Assembly (NCBI GenBank): GCA_018262235.1 | Contig: JAGTRY010000024.1 | Location: 1-46,525, forward strand | Reading direction: 5' to 3' | Length of the DNA: 46,525 nt | Origin: Pseudomonadota bacterium | GTDB taxonomy: Bacteria; Pseudomonadota; Gammaproteobacteria; Burkholderiales; Rhodocyclaceae | Part shown: in pieces, positions 24,345 through 32,334 of the stretch | Layout of the letters: each line of letters starts with the position of its first letter | How positions within the stretch are numbered: position 1 is the first letter of the stretch | Position numbers and translations under genes: made by a program | Notes under the pieces: model-generated | What the model saw: only the letters and a program-made list of their open reading frames with translations | Database searches by the model: none | What the model was told of the DNA's origin: nothing

Positions 24345-24851
24345 ATGAGTATTTCAATGTACGACGCGAGCAGTCCGCGCTTTGTCAGCATGCTGCGCAG
24401 CCTGGACGCGATTCTCGCCAAGGCCGAGGCCCATGCGGCCGCCAGGAAGATCGACCCGGCGGTGCTGCTGGCCGCACGCCTGTTCCCGGACATGTTTGCC
24501 TTCACCCGTCAGGTACAGATCGCCTGTGATCACGCCAAGGGGGCTGTGGCGCGGCTGGCGGGTGTGGAGGTGCCGAAGTTCGAGGATACCGAGCAAAGCT
24601 TTACGGATCTGCACGCGCGGATTGCCAAGACCATCGCCTTCATCGAATCGGTCAGTGCCGCCCAGCTCAATGGTTCGGAAGAGCGGGATGTCACGCTCAA
24701 GGTCGGTGGCCAGGACATGACATTCAAGGGCCAGGCCTATCTGCTCGGATTTGCCCAGCCGAACTTCCATTTTCATGTCGTCACGGCCTACAACATCCTG
24801 CGTCACAACGGGGTGGAAATCGGCAAGCGCGACTATCTCGGCAATCCTTGA
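24345..24851 (+). CDS. DUF1993 family protein
   Basis: This 168-residue protein matches DUF1993, a helical-bundle family related in fold to DinB-like proteins. Family features are MSISMYDASSPRFVSMLRSLDAIL, a LFPDMFAFTRQVQIACDHAKGA helix, FTDLHARIAKTIAFIES, and the end motif FHFHVVTAYNILRHNGVEIGKRDYLG. The ATG at 24345 follows CTGGAGACTC. It diverges from selO across 149 bases. Its biochemical role is unknown. Confidence 0.88.
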   Translation: MSISMYDASSPRFVSMLRSLDAILAKAEAHAAARKIDPAVLLAARLFPDMFAFTRQVQIACDHAKGAVARLAGVEVPKFEDTEQSFTDLHARIAKTIAFIESVSAAQLNGSEERDVTLKVGGQDMTFKGQAYLLGFAQPNFHFHVVTAYNILRHNGVEIGKRDYLGNP

Positions 24852-25048
24852 ATGCGGCGTTTGGGCCTGAGCCGCGCAAGCCCCCGGCCGGCACCCTTTG
24901 CCAGGGGAAATCCCGGGCAGGGGCTTGAGTACAGCGCGGGGTTTGCAGGCTGGTAAGTGCAATCAGCAGCGCACCGGAAGCGGTGCAATGGCAGTGGTGC
25001 CAGCGCAAGAATTGCGCAAAAAATAAGCACTCGGACAGCGCGCTCGGG

Positions 25049-25054
25049 TAGAAT
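25049..25054 (+). promoter_or_regulatory. -10 element of dusB-fis
   Basis: TAGAAT within GGGTAGAATCCCGCCC is a good -10 hexamer 40 bases before the dusB ATG. No clear -35 lies 16-18 bases upstream. The rest of the 243-base gap after the DUF1993 gene shows only GC-rich imperfect repeats. Confidence 0.5.
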
Positions 25055-25094
25055 CCCGCCCTTCGCCCTGACCGTCGTGCCGTCTGTTTACCTC

Positions 25095-26126
25095 ATGGAA
25101 TTCGCTGGAATCCGCCTCAGAAATGCGCTGTTTGTTGCTCCCATGGCCGGGGTGACGGACCGCCCCTTCCGCCAGCTGTGCAAGAAGCTGGGGGCGGGGC
25201 TGGCCGTGTCTGAAATGGTGACCTCGAATTCGTTGCTGTACGGTAGCGCCAAAACCCGGCGCCGGGCCAATCATGCCGGTGAACCCGGGCCGATTGCCGT
25301 ACAGATCGCCGGAGCCGATCCGCAGATGATGGCCGAGGCCGCCCGGCACAATGTGGGAAACGGTGCGCAGATCATCGACATCAACATGGGCTGCCCGGCC
25401 AAGAAGGTGTGCAACGTGGCCGCCGGCTCGGCTTTGCTGCGTGACGAGTTGCTGGTGGCACGCATCCTGGAAAGCGTCGTGGCGGCAGTGCCGGACGTGC
25501 CGGTCACCCTGAAGTTCCGTACCGGCTGGGACCGCAGCCAGCGCAATGCCCCGGCCATCGCCCGGATTGCGGAGGCGTCCGGCATCCGCCTGATCGCCAT
25601 CCATGGCCGGACCCGGGCTGACCTCTACATGGGCGAGGCCGAGTACGAAACCATTGCCACGGTCAAATCCCGCGTCGGAATTCCGGTGATTGCCAATGGC
25701 GATATCGATTCGCCGCAGAAAGCCAAATACGTGCTCGATTACACCGGTGCGGATGGGGTGATGATCGGGCGTGCCGCGCAGGGACGGCCGTGGATTTTCC
25801 GCGAGATCGAGCATTACCTGGTGACCGGCCAATTGCTGCCGGCACCGGAAGTGGGCGAGATCCATCAAGTGTGTCGCGAACACCTGATGGACCTGCACGA
25901 TTTTTATGGAATCGAGGCCGGCGTGCGTGTCGCCCGCAAGCACATAGCTTGGTACACCAAGGGGCTGGTGGGATCGAACGCCTTCCGTCAGCACCTGAAC
26001 CAGTTGCAGACACCGGCCGAGCAGTTCGCTGCGATTGATGCGTTTTTTGGCGAGCTGGCCGTCGGGTCGGATCGCCTGCAGTACGACAATAACAACCAGT
26101 CCGAGACGGAAGCACTTGCCGCATGA
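25095..26126 (+). CDS. dusB: tRNA-dihydrouridine synthase B
   Basis: DusB is an FMN enzyme that reduces uridine to dihydrouridine in the tRNA D-loop. The 343-residue protein has a TIM-barrel start (FAGIRLRNALFVAPMAGVTDRPFR), the catalytic Cys in NMGCPAKKVCNVAAGSALL, and FMN-site motifs HGRTRADLYMG, VIANGDIDSPQKA and GVMIGRAAQGRPW. The C-terminal helical domain reads HIAWYTKGL. The ATG at 25095 starts the family N-terminus; a GTG at 25077 is in frame but unnecessary. It overlaps fis as ATGA, so fis is translationally coupled, as in many proteobacteria. Confidence 0.95.
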   Translation: MEFAGIRLRNALFVAPMAGVTDRPFRQLCKKLGAGLAVSEMVTSNSLLYGSAKTRRRANHAGEPGPIAVQIAGADPQMMAEAARHNVGNGAQIIDINMGCPAKKVCNVAAGSALLRDELLVARILESVVAAVPDVPVTLKFRTGWDRSQRNAPAIARIAEASGIRLIAIHGRTRADLYMGEAEYETIATVKSRVGIPVIANGDIDSPQKAKYVLDYTGADGVMIGRAAQGRPWIFREIEHYLVTGQLLPAPEVGEIHQVCREHLMDLHDFYGIEAGVRVARKHIAWYTKGLVGSNAFRQHLNQLQTPAEQFAAIDAFFGELAVGSDRLQYDNNNQSETEALAA

Positions 26127-26359
26127 ACAAGAAAAATGAAATTGCCGTGTGTGTGACACACGCACTGGACCGCTATTTTGCCGATCTGGATGGCGAAGTA
26201 CCGGCTGATATCTATGACATGGTGATTCGCCAGGTGGAGCGCCCCCTGCTCGAATCGATCATGACGCGGGTGGGCGGCAACCAGACTTCGGCTGCCGCCA
26301 TGCTGGGCATCACCCGCAACACGCTGCGTCGCAAACTCCTCGATCACGGATTGCTGTAA
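26123..26359 (+). CDS. fis: DNA-binding protein Fis
   Basis: Fis is a nucleoid-associated protein that bends DNA and modulates growth-phase genes. The 78-residue product is slightly shorter than E. coli Fis (98) because the N-terminal arm is reduced. The C-terminal helix-turn-helix is clear: MTRVGGNQTSAAAMLGITRNTLRRKLLDHGLL. It is coupled to dusB by a 4-base overlap and precedes purH by 45 bases. Confidence 0.95.
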   Translation: MNKKNEIAVCVTHALDRYFADLDGEVPADIYDMVIRQVERPLLESIMTRVGGNQTSAAAMLGITRNTLRRKLLDHGLL

Positions 26360-26404
26360 TTCCGTTTCCCTACCGTATTCATCATTTCCATCAGGTCCCT
26401 TGCC

Positions 26405-28000
26405 ATGAAAGTCACCCAAGCCCTTCTCAGCGTTTCCGATAAAAGCGGCGTGGTCGAGTTCGCTCGCCAGCTCGCCGCGCTCGGTGTCGAACTCCTCTCC
26501 ACCGGCGGCACGGCCAAAGCCTTGCGCGATGCCGGGCTGGATGTGACCGATGTGGGGGATTACACCGGCTTCCCGGAAATGCTGGATGGACGCGTCAAGA
26601 CCCTGCACCCGAAGGTGCACGGCGGCATTCTGGCGCGACGCGATGTGCCCGAGCATCTGGCCACAATCGAAGCGCACCACATCCCGCGCATCGATCTGGT
26701 CGTGGTGAATCTCTATCCGTTCCAGGCCACCGTAGCCAAGGCCGGCTGCACCCTGGCCGACGCCATCGAGAATATCGACATCGGTGGCCCGACCATGGTC
26801 CGTGCCGCTGCCAAGAATCACGGCAATGAAGCCGGTGGCGTGGGCATCGTGACCGAACCGGCCGACTATGCGGCAATCATCGATGAACTGACGGCCAATG
26901 CCTGCACGCTGAGCCACAAGACGCGTTTCGAACTGGCCCGCAAGGCTTTCACCCATACCGCGCGTTATGACGCAGCCATCGCCAACTGGCTCACCGCCGT
27001 GAATGCCGACAAGCTCGATGACAGCGCCGCGCCCGAACGCGTGGAATATCCGGCCAAGCTGCAACTGGCCTTCGACAAGGTGCAGGACCTGCGTTACGGC
27101 GAGAACCCGCACCAGACCGCGGCGTTCTATCGCGACCTGAATGTGCCGGTCGGCGCGATTGCCGGCTATACCCAGCTGCAAGGCAAGGAACTGTCGTACA
27201 ACAACATCGGCGATGCCGACGCGACCTGGGAATGTCTCAAGGCCTTCGACCCGGCAACGCCGGCCTGTGTCATCGTCAAGCATGCCAATCCGTGCGGCGT
27301 GGCTTTCGGTGCAACGGCTGAAGAAGCCTACCGGCGCGCTTTCACCACCGACCGTGAGGCGGCGTATGGCGGCATCATCGCGTTCAACCAGACGGTGGAT
27401 GTGGCGGCCGCAGAAGCTGTGGCCGGCCAGTTTGCCGAAGTGATCATCGCTCCGGCCTATACCCCGGAAGCGCTGGCGATCTTCGCGGCGAAGAAGAACC
27501 TGCGCATTCTCACCTGTCCGCTTGGCCGGATCAGCCAGAGCGATTACAAGCGTGTCGGCGGCGGTTTGCTGGTGCAGACCTATGATGATGCGATCATCCA
27601 GCCGGCCGATCTGAAAGTCGTGACCCAACGCGCGCCGAGCGAAACCGAGATCCGTGACATGCTGTTTGCCTGGAATGTGGCGAAATTCGTCAAATCCAAC
27701 TGCATCGTGTACGCCAAGGATGGCCTGACGCTCGGCATCGGCTCCGGCCAGGTCAAACGCGTCGATTCGGCCGTGATTGCCAAGATCAAGGCCGAAGCCG
27801 CCGGTCTGCCGCTGGCCGGGTGCGCAGCGGCTTCCGAAGCCTTCCTGCCTTTCCGTGATGGCCTGGATGTGCTGGCCCAGGCCGGTGCGACGGCACTGAT
27901 CCAGCCGGGTGGTTCGATCCGTGATGATGAAGTCATCGCTGCGGCCGATGAACAGAACATTGCCATGGTCTTTACCGGCGTCCGTCACTTCCGTCACTGA
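26405..28000 (+). CDS. purH: Bifunctional AICAR transformylase/IMP cyclohydrolase
   Basis: PurH performs the last two steps of IMP synthesis. The 531-residue protein has the MGS-like cyclohydrolase domain (residues about 1-195: [47 protein letters not shown]) and the formyltransferase domain, with [10 protein letters not shown]-like [25 protein letters not shown] and [13 protein letters not shown]. It ends [12 protein letters not shown], the normal C-terminus. The ATG at 26405 gives [13 protein letters not shown]. pagP starts 11 bases after its stop and purD follows, so the three probably share a transcript. Confidence 0.97.
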   Translation: MKVTQALLSVSDKSGVVEFARQLAALGVELLSTGGTAKALRDAGLDVTDVGDYTGFPEMLDGRVKTLHPKVHGGILARRDVPEHLATIEAHHIPRIDLVVVNLYPFQATVAKAGCTLADAIENIDIGGPTMVRAAAKNHGNEAGGVGIVTEPADYAAIIDELTANACTLSHKTRFELARKAFTHTARYDAAIANWLTAVNADKLDDSAAPERVEYPAKLQLAFDKVQDLRYGENPHQTAAFYRDLNVPVGAIAGYTQLQGKELSYNNIGDADATWECLKAFDPATPACVIVKHANPCGVAFGATAEEAYRRAFTTDREAAYGGIIAFNQTVDVAAAEAVAGQFAEVIIAPAYTPEALAIFAAKKNLRILTCPLGRISQSDYKRVGGGLLVQTYDDAIIQPADLKVVTQRAPSETEIRDMLFAWNVAKFVKSNCIVYAKDGLTLGIGSGQVKRVDSAVIAKIKAEAAGLPLAGCAAASEAFLPFRDGLDVLAQAGATALIQPGGSIRDDEVIAAADEQNIAMVFTGVRHFRH

Positions 28001-28011
28001 GAATCTGCTGC

Positions 28012-28575
28012 ATGAATTTCCGTGTTTTTTCTGCAATCCTGCCAGGGCTGCTTTCCCTCAATGCACAGGCCGTCGAACAGCCGAGGTGGTTCGCCCAGCA
28101 ATGGGATGCGGCAAGCGCCGAAGTCAAAGCCATTTCCGAACAGGGCAAATGGGATTTCTACGAGCCGGTCTATGCCTGGCATCTGCCCTATGCCTACAAC
28201 TCCGGCCAGCGTGATCGCTACAACAATACGCCGTGGCCGGCTGTCGGTATCGGGAAGGGGTATTACGACGAGCAGGGTAATCGTAGCGGCTTGTATGCCA
28301 TGGAGTTTATTGACTCCAACAAGAAGTGGTCGGCCATGGCCGGCTATGGCAAGACCTGGCTGTACGGGAACCGGGAGGGCTTCAATTACGGCCCTGGCGT
28401 CACGGCCGGTCTGATGACGCGCGAAGACTATTTCGGACGTTTCCCGTTTCCGGCGATTCTGCCCACGGCAACGCTCGGGTATGACAGTTTCAAGATCGAA
28501 ACGGCTTATGTTGCGGGTTTCAAGAAGGGAACCGGCAACATCCTGTTTTTCTGGCTCAAGTACGAACTGAAGTAA
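28012..28575 (+). CDS. pagP: Lipid A palmitoyltransferase PagP
   Basis: PagP is an outer-membrane beta-barrel enzyme that moves palmitate from phospholipid to lipid A, which blunts cationic antimicrobial peptides and immune recognition. The 187-residue protein has a signal peptide (about 20 residues, ending LNAQA). It then carries the family signature WDFYEPVYAWHLPYAYNS with His57, followed by MEFIDSNKKW with Asp101 and Ser102, matching the E. coli catalytic His/Asp/Ser. It ends in an alternating barrel strand (ILFFWLKYELK). It sits 11 bases after purH and 12 before purD. No PhoPQ-type regulation is visible; expression probably follows the purine genes. Confidence 0.93.
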   Translation: MNFRVFSAILPGLLSLNAQAVEQPRWFAQQWDAASAEVKAISEQGKWDFYEPVYAWHLPYAYNSGQRDRYNNTPWPAVGIGKGYYDEQGNRSGLYAMEFIDSNKKWSAMAGYGKTWLYGNREGFNYGPGVTAGLMTREDYFGRFPFPAILPTATLGYDSFKIETAYVAGFKKGTGNILFFWLKYELK

Positions 28576-28587
28576 AAGGCGTTCAGC

Positions 28588-29868
28588 ATGAAAATTCTTG
28601 TCATCGGTTCTGGCGGTCGTGAGCACGCCCTGGCCTGGAAGCTGGCTCAGTCGCCGCGTTTGCAGAAGGTTTACGTCGCGCCGGGCAATGCCGGTACGGC
28701 CCTGGAGCCGGCACTGCAAAACGTGGCAGCCAACAGCATCCCCGAATGGATTGCCTTCGTGAAGCAGGAAGGCATTGCCCTCACCGTGGTCGGCCCCGAA
28801 GCCCCGCTGGCGGCCGGCGTGGTCGATGCCTTCCGCGCGGAAGGCCTGCCGATCTTTGGTCCGAGCAAGGCGTGTGCGCAGCTTGAAGCCTCCAAGGATT
28901 TTGCCAAGGCCTTCATGCAGCGGCATGGCATCCCGACCGCGAAATACCAGACCTTTTCGGATGCAGCGGCGGCGCATGCCTATATCGATGCGGAAGGCGC
29001 GCCGATTGTCATCAAGGCTGATGGTCTGGCCGCAGGCAAGGGGGTGGTGGTCGCCATGTCGCTGGACGAGGCGCATGCCGCCGTCGACATGATGCTGCTC
29101 GACAACAAGATGGGGGATGCCGGTGCGCGTGTCGTGATCGAGGAGTTCATGGCCGGCGAGGAGGCCAGCTTCATCGTCATGTGTGACGGTCGTCATGCCT
29201 TGGCGATGGCCACCAGCCAGGATCACAAGCGTCTGCTCGATGCCGATCAGGGCCCCAATACCGGTGGCATGGGCGCGTATTCCCCCGCGCCGGTGGTGAC
29301 GCCTGAAGTGCATGCGCGGGCGATGCGCGAGGTGATCAAGCCGGTGCTCGCGGGCATGAACGCCGAGGGCACGCCGTATACCGGATTCCTGTATGCCGGC
29401 CTGATGATTGACGAAGCCGGCGCACCGCGCGTGGTCGAGTTCAATTGCCGCTTTGGCGATCCGGAAACCCAGCCGGTGATGATGCGGCTGAAGACCGATC
29501 TGGTCGAGCTGGTCGAAGCCGCCCTGGCAGGCAAGCTGGACAGCGTCGAGACCGACTGGGATCGTCGCGTTGCACTCGGCGTGGTGCTCGCCGCTGGCGG
29601 CTATCCCGATGATCCGCGCAAGGGCGATGTGATCAGTGGGCTGAACGCCAAACTCGAAGATACCCACGTTTTCCACGCGGGCACTACGCAGCGTGATGGC
29701 AAGGTGGTGAGCAACGGTGGTCGCGTCCTGTGTGTGACTGCGCTGGGAGATTCCGTCAAGGAAGCCCAGGCGCGTGCCTACGAACTGATCAGCCAGATCC
29801 ATTTTGACGGCATGCAGTATCGCCGCGATATCGGCTTCCGCGCGATCAAGCGACAAGCCAAGGCTTGA
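28588..29868 (+). CDS. purD: Phosphoribosylamine-glycine ligase
   Basis: PurD is an ATP-grasp enzyme that joins glycine to phosphoribosylamine in purine synthesis. The 426-residue length is typical. It shows MKILVIGSGGREHALAWKLAQSP, VGPEAPLAAGVVDAF, IVIKADGLAAGKGVVVA (ATP-grasp lysine), QDHKRLLDADQGPNTGGMGAYSPAP and EFNCRFGDPETQ (metal-binding Glu/Asn). It ends the dusB-fis-purH-pagP-purD run and is followed by a strong terminator. Confidence 0.97.
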   Translation: MKILVIGSGGREHALAWKLAQSPRLQKVYVAPGNAGTALEPALQNVAANSIPEWIAFVKQEGIALTVVGPEAPLAAGVVDAFRAEGLPIFGPSKACAQLEASKDFAKAFMQRHGIPTAKYQTFSDAAAAHAYIDAEGAPIVIKADGLAAGKGVVVAMSLDEAHAAVDMMLLDNKMGDAGARVVIEEFMAGEEASFIVMCDGRHALAMATSQDHKRLLDADQGPNTGGMGAYSPAPVVTPEVHARAMREVIKPVLAGMNAEGTPYTGFLYAGLMIDEAGAPRVVEFNCRFGDPETQPVMMRLKTDLVELVEAALAGKLDSVETDWDRRVALGVVLAAGGYPDDPRKGDVISGLNAKLEDTHVFHAGTTQRDGKVVSNGGRVLCVTALGDSVKEAQARAYELISQIHFDGMQYRRDIGFRAIKRQAKA

Positions 29869-29885
29869 TGCAGGCCTGTGATGTG

Positions 29886-29915
29886 AAAAGGGTGCCTGGA
29901 TGGCACCCTTTTTTT
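29886..29915 (+). terminator. Terminator of purine run
   Basis: AAAGGGTGCC, loop TGGAT and GGCACCCTT are followed by a long T-run. It lies 17 bases past the purD stop and also separates the convergent hslR gene. Confidence 0.93.
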
Positions 29916-29920
29916 GCGGT

Positions 29921-30310
29921 TCAGCCCTCGCGCCAGCGATCCATGCTGCGGCGGTCCCGCTTGGTCGGGCGGCCGTGGATTTCGGCAGAAGGCTCCACCC
30001 GCAGCTGGCGTTCATCCATCTGTTTCGCGCGTCTTGCCTGGCTGGCCTCGGTTTCCAGATACAGCTTGCGGGCTTCCGGCGCGGGCCCGCGTTTTTCCGA
30101 CAGACCCTGGACCATCAGTTCCCAGTGCATGTCGCCGATGCCGAGTTCAACCCGGTCGCCGATCTTCACATCCTTGGCCGGTTTGACACGCAGCCCGTTG
30201 ATCTGCACCTTGCCGCCATCGACGGCGTCGGTCGCCAGCGAGCGGGTCTTGAAGAAACGGGCGGCCCATAACCACTTGTCGATGCGTACTGCCTGTAATT
30301 CCATTGCCAT
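29921..30310 (-). CDS. hslR: Heat-shock protein 15 (Hsp15), S4 RNA-binding domain
   Basis: Hsp15 binds free 50S subunits that carry stranded nascent chains and helps rescue stalled ribosomes. The 129-residue protein has an S4 domain (VRIDKWLWAARFFKTRSLATDAVDGGKVQINGLRVKPAKDVKIGD) and a basic C-terminal tail (GRPTKRDRRSMDRWREG). The ATG at 30310 overlaps the upstream VOC stop by one base (TAATG); an ATG at 30304 is equally possible. It is the last gene of the GST-VOC-hslR operon. Confidence 0.93.
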   Translation of the reverse strand: MAMELQAVRIDKWLWAARFFKTRSLATDAVDGGKVQINGLRVKPAKDVKIGDRVELGIGDMHWELMVQGLSEKRGPAPEARKLYLETEASQARRAKQMDERQLRVEPSAEIHGRPTKRDRRSMDRWREG

Positions 30311-30708
30311 TACTCGATCCAGAAATGAGGGTTCCAGGCCACTTCCCAGAGATGTCCGTCGGGGTCGGCAAAGTAACCGGAATGTCCGCCCCAGAATACG
30401 TCCTGCGCGGGTTTGACGAGGCGTCCGCCAGCGGCCTCGGCTTGTGTCAGAACCCGGGCGACTTCTTCCTTCGTCCGGACGTTATGGGCCAGGGTGATGC
30501 CGCGAAAACCCGCGCCCTGTGGCGCGCAGCCGACGTCTTCAGCCAGCGCCGTGCGTGGATAGAGCGACAGCCACAGGCCGTTGAGCTGCAGGAAGACCAC
30601 CGTGTTGGTGCTCTCCGGGCGTAGCGGAAAACCCAGCGTGGTGTAGAAGCTGCGCGCCCGGGCGAGATCCTCCACCCCGAGCGTGATCAGGCTCAGGCGA
30701 GCTTCCAT
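30310..30708 (-). CDS. VOC (glyoxalase-fold) family protein
   Basis: This 132-residue protein has the paired beta-alpha-beta repeats of the VOC superfamily. The first holds LSLITLGVEDLARARSFYTTLGF, the second GGRLVKPAQDVFWGGHSGYFADPDGHLWEVAWNP, whose DPDGHLWE carries a usual metal-ligand Glu. VOC proteins include glyoxalases, dioxygenases and drug-binding proteins; the substrate here is unknown. The ATG at 30708 overlaps the GST stop by one base (TGATG). Confidence 0.88.
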   Translation of the reverse strand: MEARLSLITLGVEDLARARSFYTTLGFPLRPESTNTVVFLQLNGLWLSLYPRTALAEDVGCAPQGAGFRGITLAHNVRTKEEVARVLTQAEAAGGRLVKPAQDVFWGGHSGYFADPDGHLWEVAWNPHFWIE

Positions 30709-31349
30709 CAGCGGGCCTCCGCAGGCGCAATCGCCGGTTCAGCCAGCGCGGCCTGTTTCCACTCCTGCATGTGCGGATGCGCCAGCATGGTCTGCAGATA
30801 ATCCCGGGCCAGGCTGTTTCCCAGCGAGACCGCGTAGGTCTCGAAGCGGAAGCACACCGGCGCGAACATCATGTCGGCAATGCTGTATTCGCCAAACAGA
30901 TAGGGGCCTTTGCTGCCGTACTGGTTGCGGCAATCGGTCCAGATCTGTTCGATGCGCCGGATTTCGGCGTCGACTTCCGGTGTATGCCCCTGGCCTGGCA
31001 AGGAAGCCTGCAGATCCATCGACATATTCTGGCGCAAGGCCGGAAAGCCGCTGTGCATCTCTGCCGACACCGCACGGGCGATGGCGCGCGCAGCGCCATC
31101 CTGCGGCCATAGCGGCGGAAATTCTTCGGCCAGATACTCTGCGATGGCCAGCGAATCCCAGATGGCCAGGCCATTGTCGATCAGGCAGGGGACCTTGCCT
31201 GATGAACTCCAGCGCAGGATCTGGGTACGCGTATCCGCCTGGCGCAGGGGGATGAGGATTTCCTTGAACGCATGGCCACTGGCCTTGACGGCCAGCCAGC
31301 CGCGCAGCGACCAGGAGGAATAGGTCTTGTTGCCGATGATCAGTTGCAT
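30708..31349 (-). CDS. Glutathione S-transferase family protein
   Basis: The 213-residue product has a thioredoxin-like N-terminal domain with the catalytic-loop Ser region (NKTYSSWSLRGWLA) and the glutathione-binding GKVPCLIDNGLAIWDSLAIAEYLAE. An all-helical C-terminal domain follows, with FGEYSIADMMFAPV. It resembles the YfcF/MaiA-like branch of bacterial GSTs. It is the first gene of the GST-VOC-hslR operon. The leader holds an imperfect palindrome at 31411-31439 that could be an operator. Confidence 0.9.
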   Translation of the reverse strand: MQLIIGNKTYSSWSLRGWLAVKASGHAFKEILIPLRQADTRTQILRWSSSGKVPCLIDNGLAIWDSLAIAEYLAEEFPPLWPQDGAARAIARAVSAEMHSGFPALRQNMSMDLQASLPGQGHTPEVDAEIRRIEQIWTDCRNQYGSKGPYLFGEYSIADMMFAPVCFRFETYAVSLGNSLARDYLQTMLAHPHMQEWKQAALAEPAIAPAEAR

Positions 31350-31410
31350 GGGGACCGCCTATCAATCATCTGATTTAAACAAGTATTGTGGGCGCCTGTT
31401 CCTGGCAGGA

Positions 31411-31439
31411 CACGGAACTATTGCACAGTTCAATCCGTG
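31411..31439. other. Imperfect inverted repeat upstream of GST operon
   Basis: CACGGA (31411-31416) and TCCGTG (31434-31439) enclose a near-palindrome ATTGCACAGTTCAAT (31420-31434). It lies 62-90 bases before the GST start and may be an operator or a leader hairpin. No T-run follows it on the minus strand, so it is unlikely to terminate the ybaK operon. Confidence 0.4.
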
Positions 31440-31484
31440 GCGCAGACCGGTGGTAAGGTTTGCGGAGGGCAAGGCGCGATGCGC

Positions 31485-31991
31485 TTAAACAGGGGCGGGC
31501 GTGGCGGGATCCTGCCGGATGTCCGACCACCCGGCGCCGGTGAGGCGGGCCAGCTCCATCGGCGTCAGCGGAAAAACCGAGAACGGCGTACCGGCGGCCG
31601 CCCAGATCGTCTCGAAGCGCTGCAGATCGGCATCGAGCAGGATGCGCAAGGGCTGTGCGTGGCCGAGCGGTGCGACGCCGCCAATGGCATAGCCGGTCGC
31701 TGCGCGCACGAAGTCCGCATCGGCCCGGCCAAGCTTTTCACCGACCAGGGCACCGACCTTCTTTTCACTGACCCGGTTGTCGCCACTGGCGACGACCATG
31801 ATCGCCTGCCCGCTTTGCTTGCCCTGGAAAAGAATCGATTTGGCGATTTCGGCAATGCTGCAACCGATTGCCGCCGCGGCTTCGGCCGAAGTCCGGGTGG
31901 GCTGTTCGAATTCGACGACCTGGGTCGCCACGCCCGTCTCGGTGAGCAGTTGCTGGATGCGTTGTGCCGTGGGGTGGGCTGCGGGTTTCAT
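31485..31991 (-). CDS. YbaK/ProX-type aminoacyl-tRNA deacylase
   Basis: YbaK-domain proteins hydrolyse mischarged tRNAs such as Cys-tRNA(Pro) or Ala-tRNA(Pro). The 168-residue protein shows the domain's pattern: SAEAAAAIGCSIAEIAKSILFQ with the key Lys, MVVASGDNRVSEKKVGAL, YAIGGVAPLGHAQPLRILLDADL and IWAAAGTPFSVFPLTPMEL. It resembles the ProX/PrdX-like group rather than E. coli YbaK itself. The ATG at 31991 overlaps the CMD gene stop as ATGA. It is the third gene of the slt-CMD-YbaK operon. Confidence 0.9.
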   Translation of the reverse strand: MKPAAHPTAQRIQQLLTETGVATQVVEFEQPTRTSAEAAAAIGCSIAEIAKSILFQGKQSGQAIMVVASGDNRVSEKKVGALVGEKLGRADADFVRAATGYAIGGVAPLGHAQPLRILLDADLQRFETIWAAAGTPFSVFPLTPMELARLTGAGWSDIRQDPATPAPV

Positions 31992-32317
31992 GCCGGTTTT
32001 CCTTCTGCCTGCGCAAAAGCTTCCAGCGCAGCGGGCAAGGACTGGATCACGCCATTGCCGGCGGCTGGCAGCCCCAGCAGGATGGCGCTGATGATCTCCT
32101 CGCGTGAAGCGCCATGGCGGTGTGCGGAGGCCACGTGGAAAGGGATGCCGCCGGTCATGCGCAAGGCCGCCAGCACCGCGATGTAGGCAAGCTCTTCGGT
32201 CTTTCCGTCCAGCGCACTGGCCTGATCGAGTTTCTTGACGGCATCCATCCATGCGGCAGCATGTTCGGGTGCTTCTTCCAGAAACGCCTGGAATGCGGAT
32301 GAGATATTCACGGACAC
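31988..32317 (-). CDS. Carboxymuconolactone decarboxylase-like protein lacking Cys pair
   Basis: This 109-residue protein has the helical CMD/AhpD fold: a GKTEELAYIAVLAALRMTGGIPFHVASAHRHGASREEIISAILLGLPAAGNG core. AhpD-type enzymes have CxxC just before the conserved His. Here that place reads TGGIPFH with no Cys, so the thiol-disulfide chemistry of AhpD is not expected. The His pair is kept. It may be a decarboxylase-like or non-catalytic member. It lies 17 bases after slt and overlaps ybaK. Confidence 0.85.
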   Translation of the reverse strand: MSVNISSAFQAFLEEAPEHAAAWMDAVKKLDQASALDGKTEELAYIAVLAALRMTGGIPFHVASAHRHGASREEIISAILLGLPAAGNGVIQSLPAALEAFAQAEGKPA

Positions 32318-32334
32318 TTCTCCTGTCTGCAGGT

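Noticed and set aside
25988-30015. Two long minus-strand frames opposite purH and purD
   Set aside because: They mirror codon bias of purH, pagP and purD. No recognisable protein and no ribosome sites.
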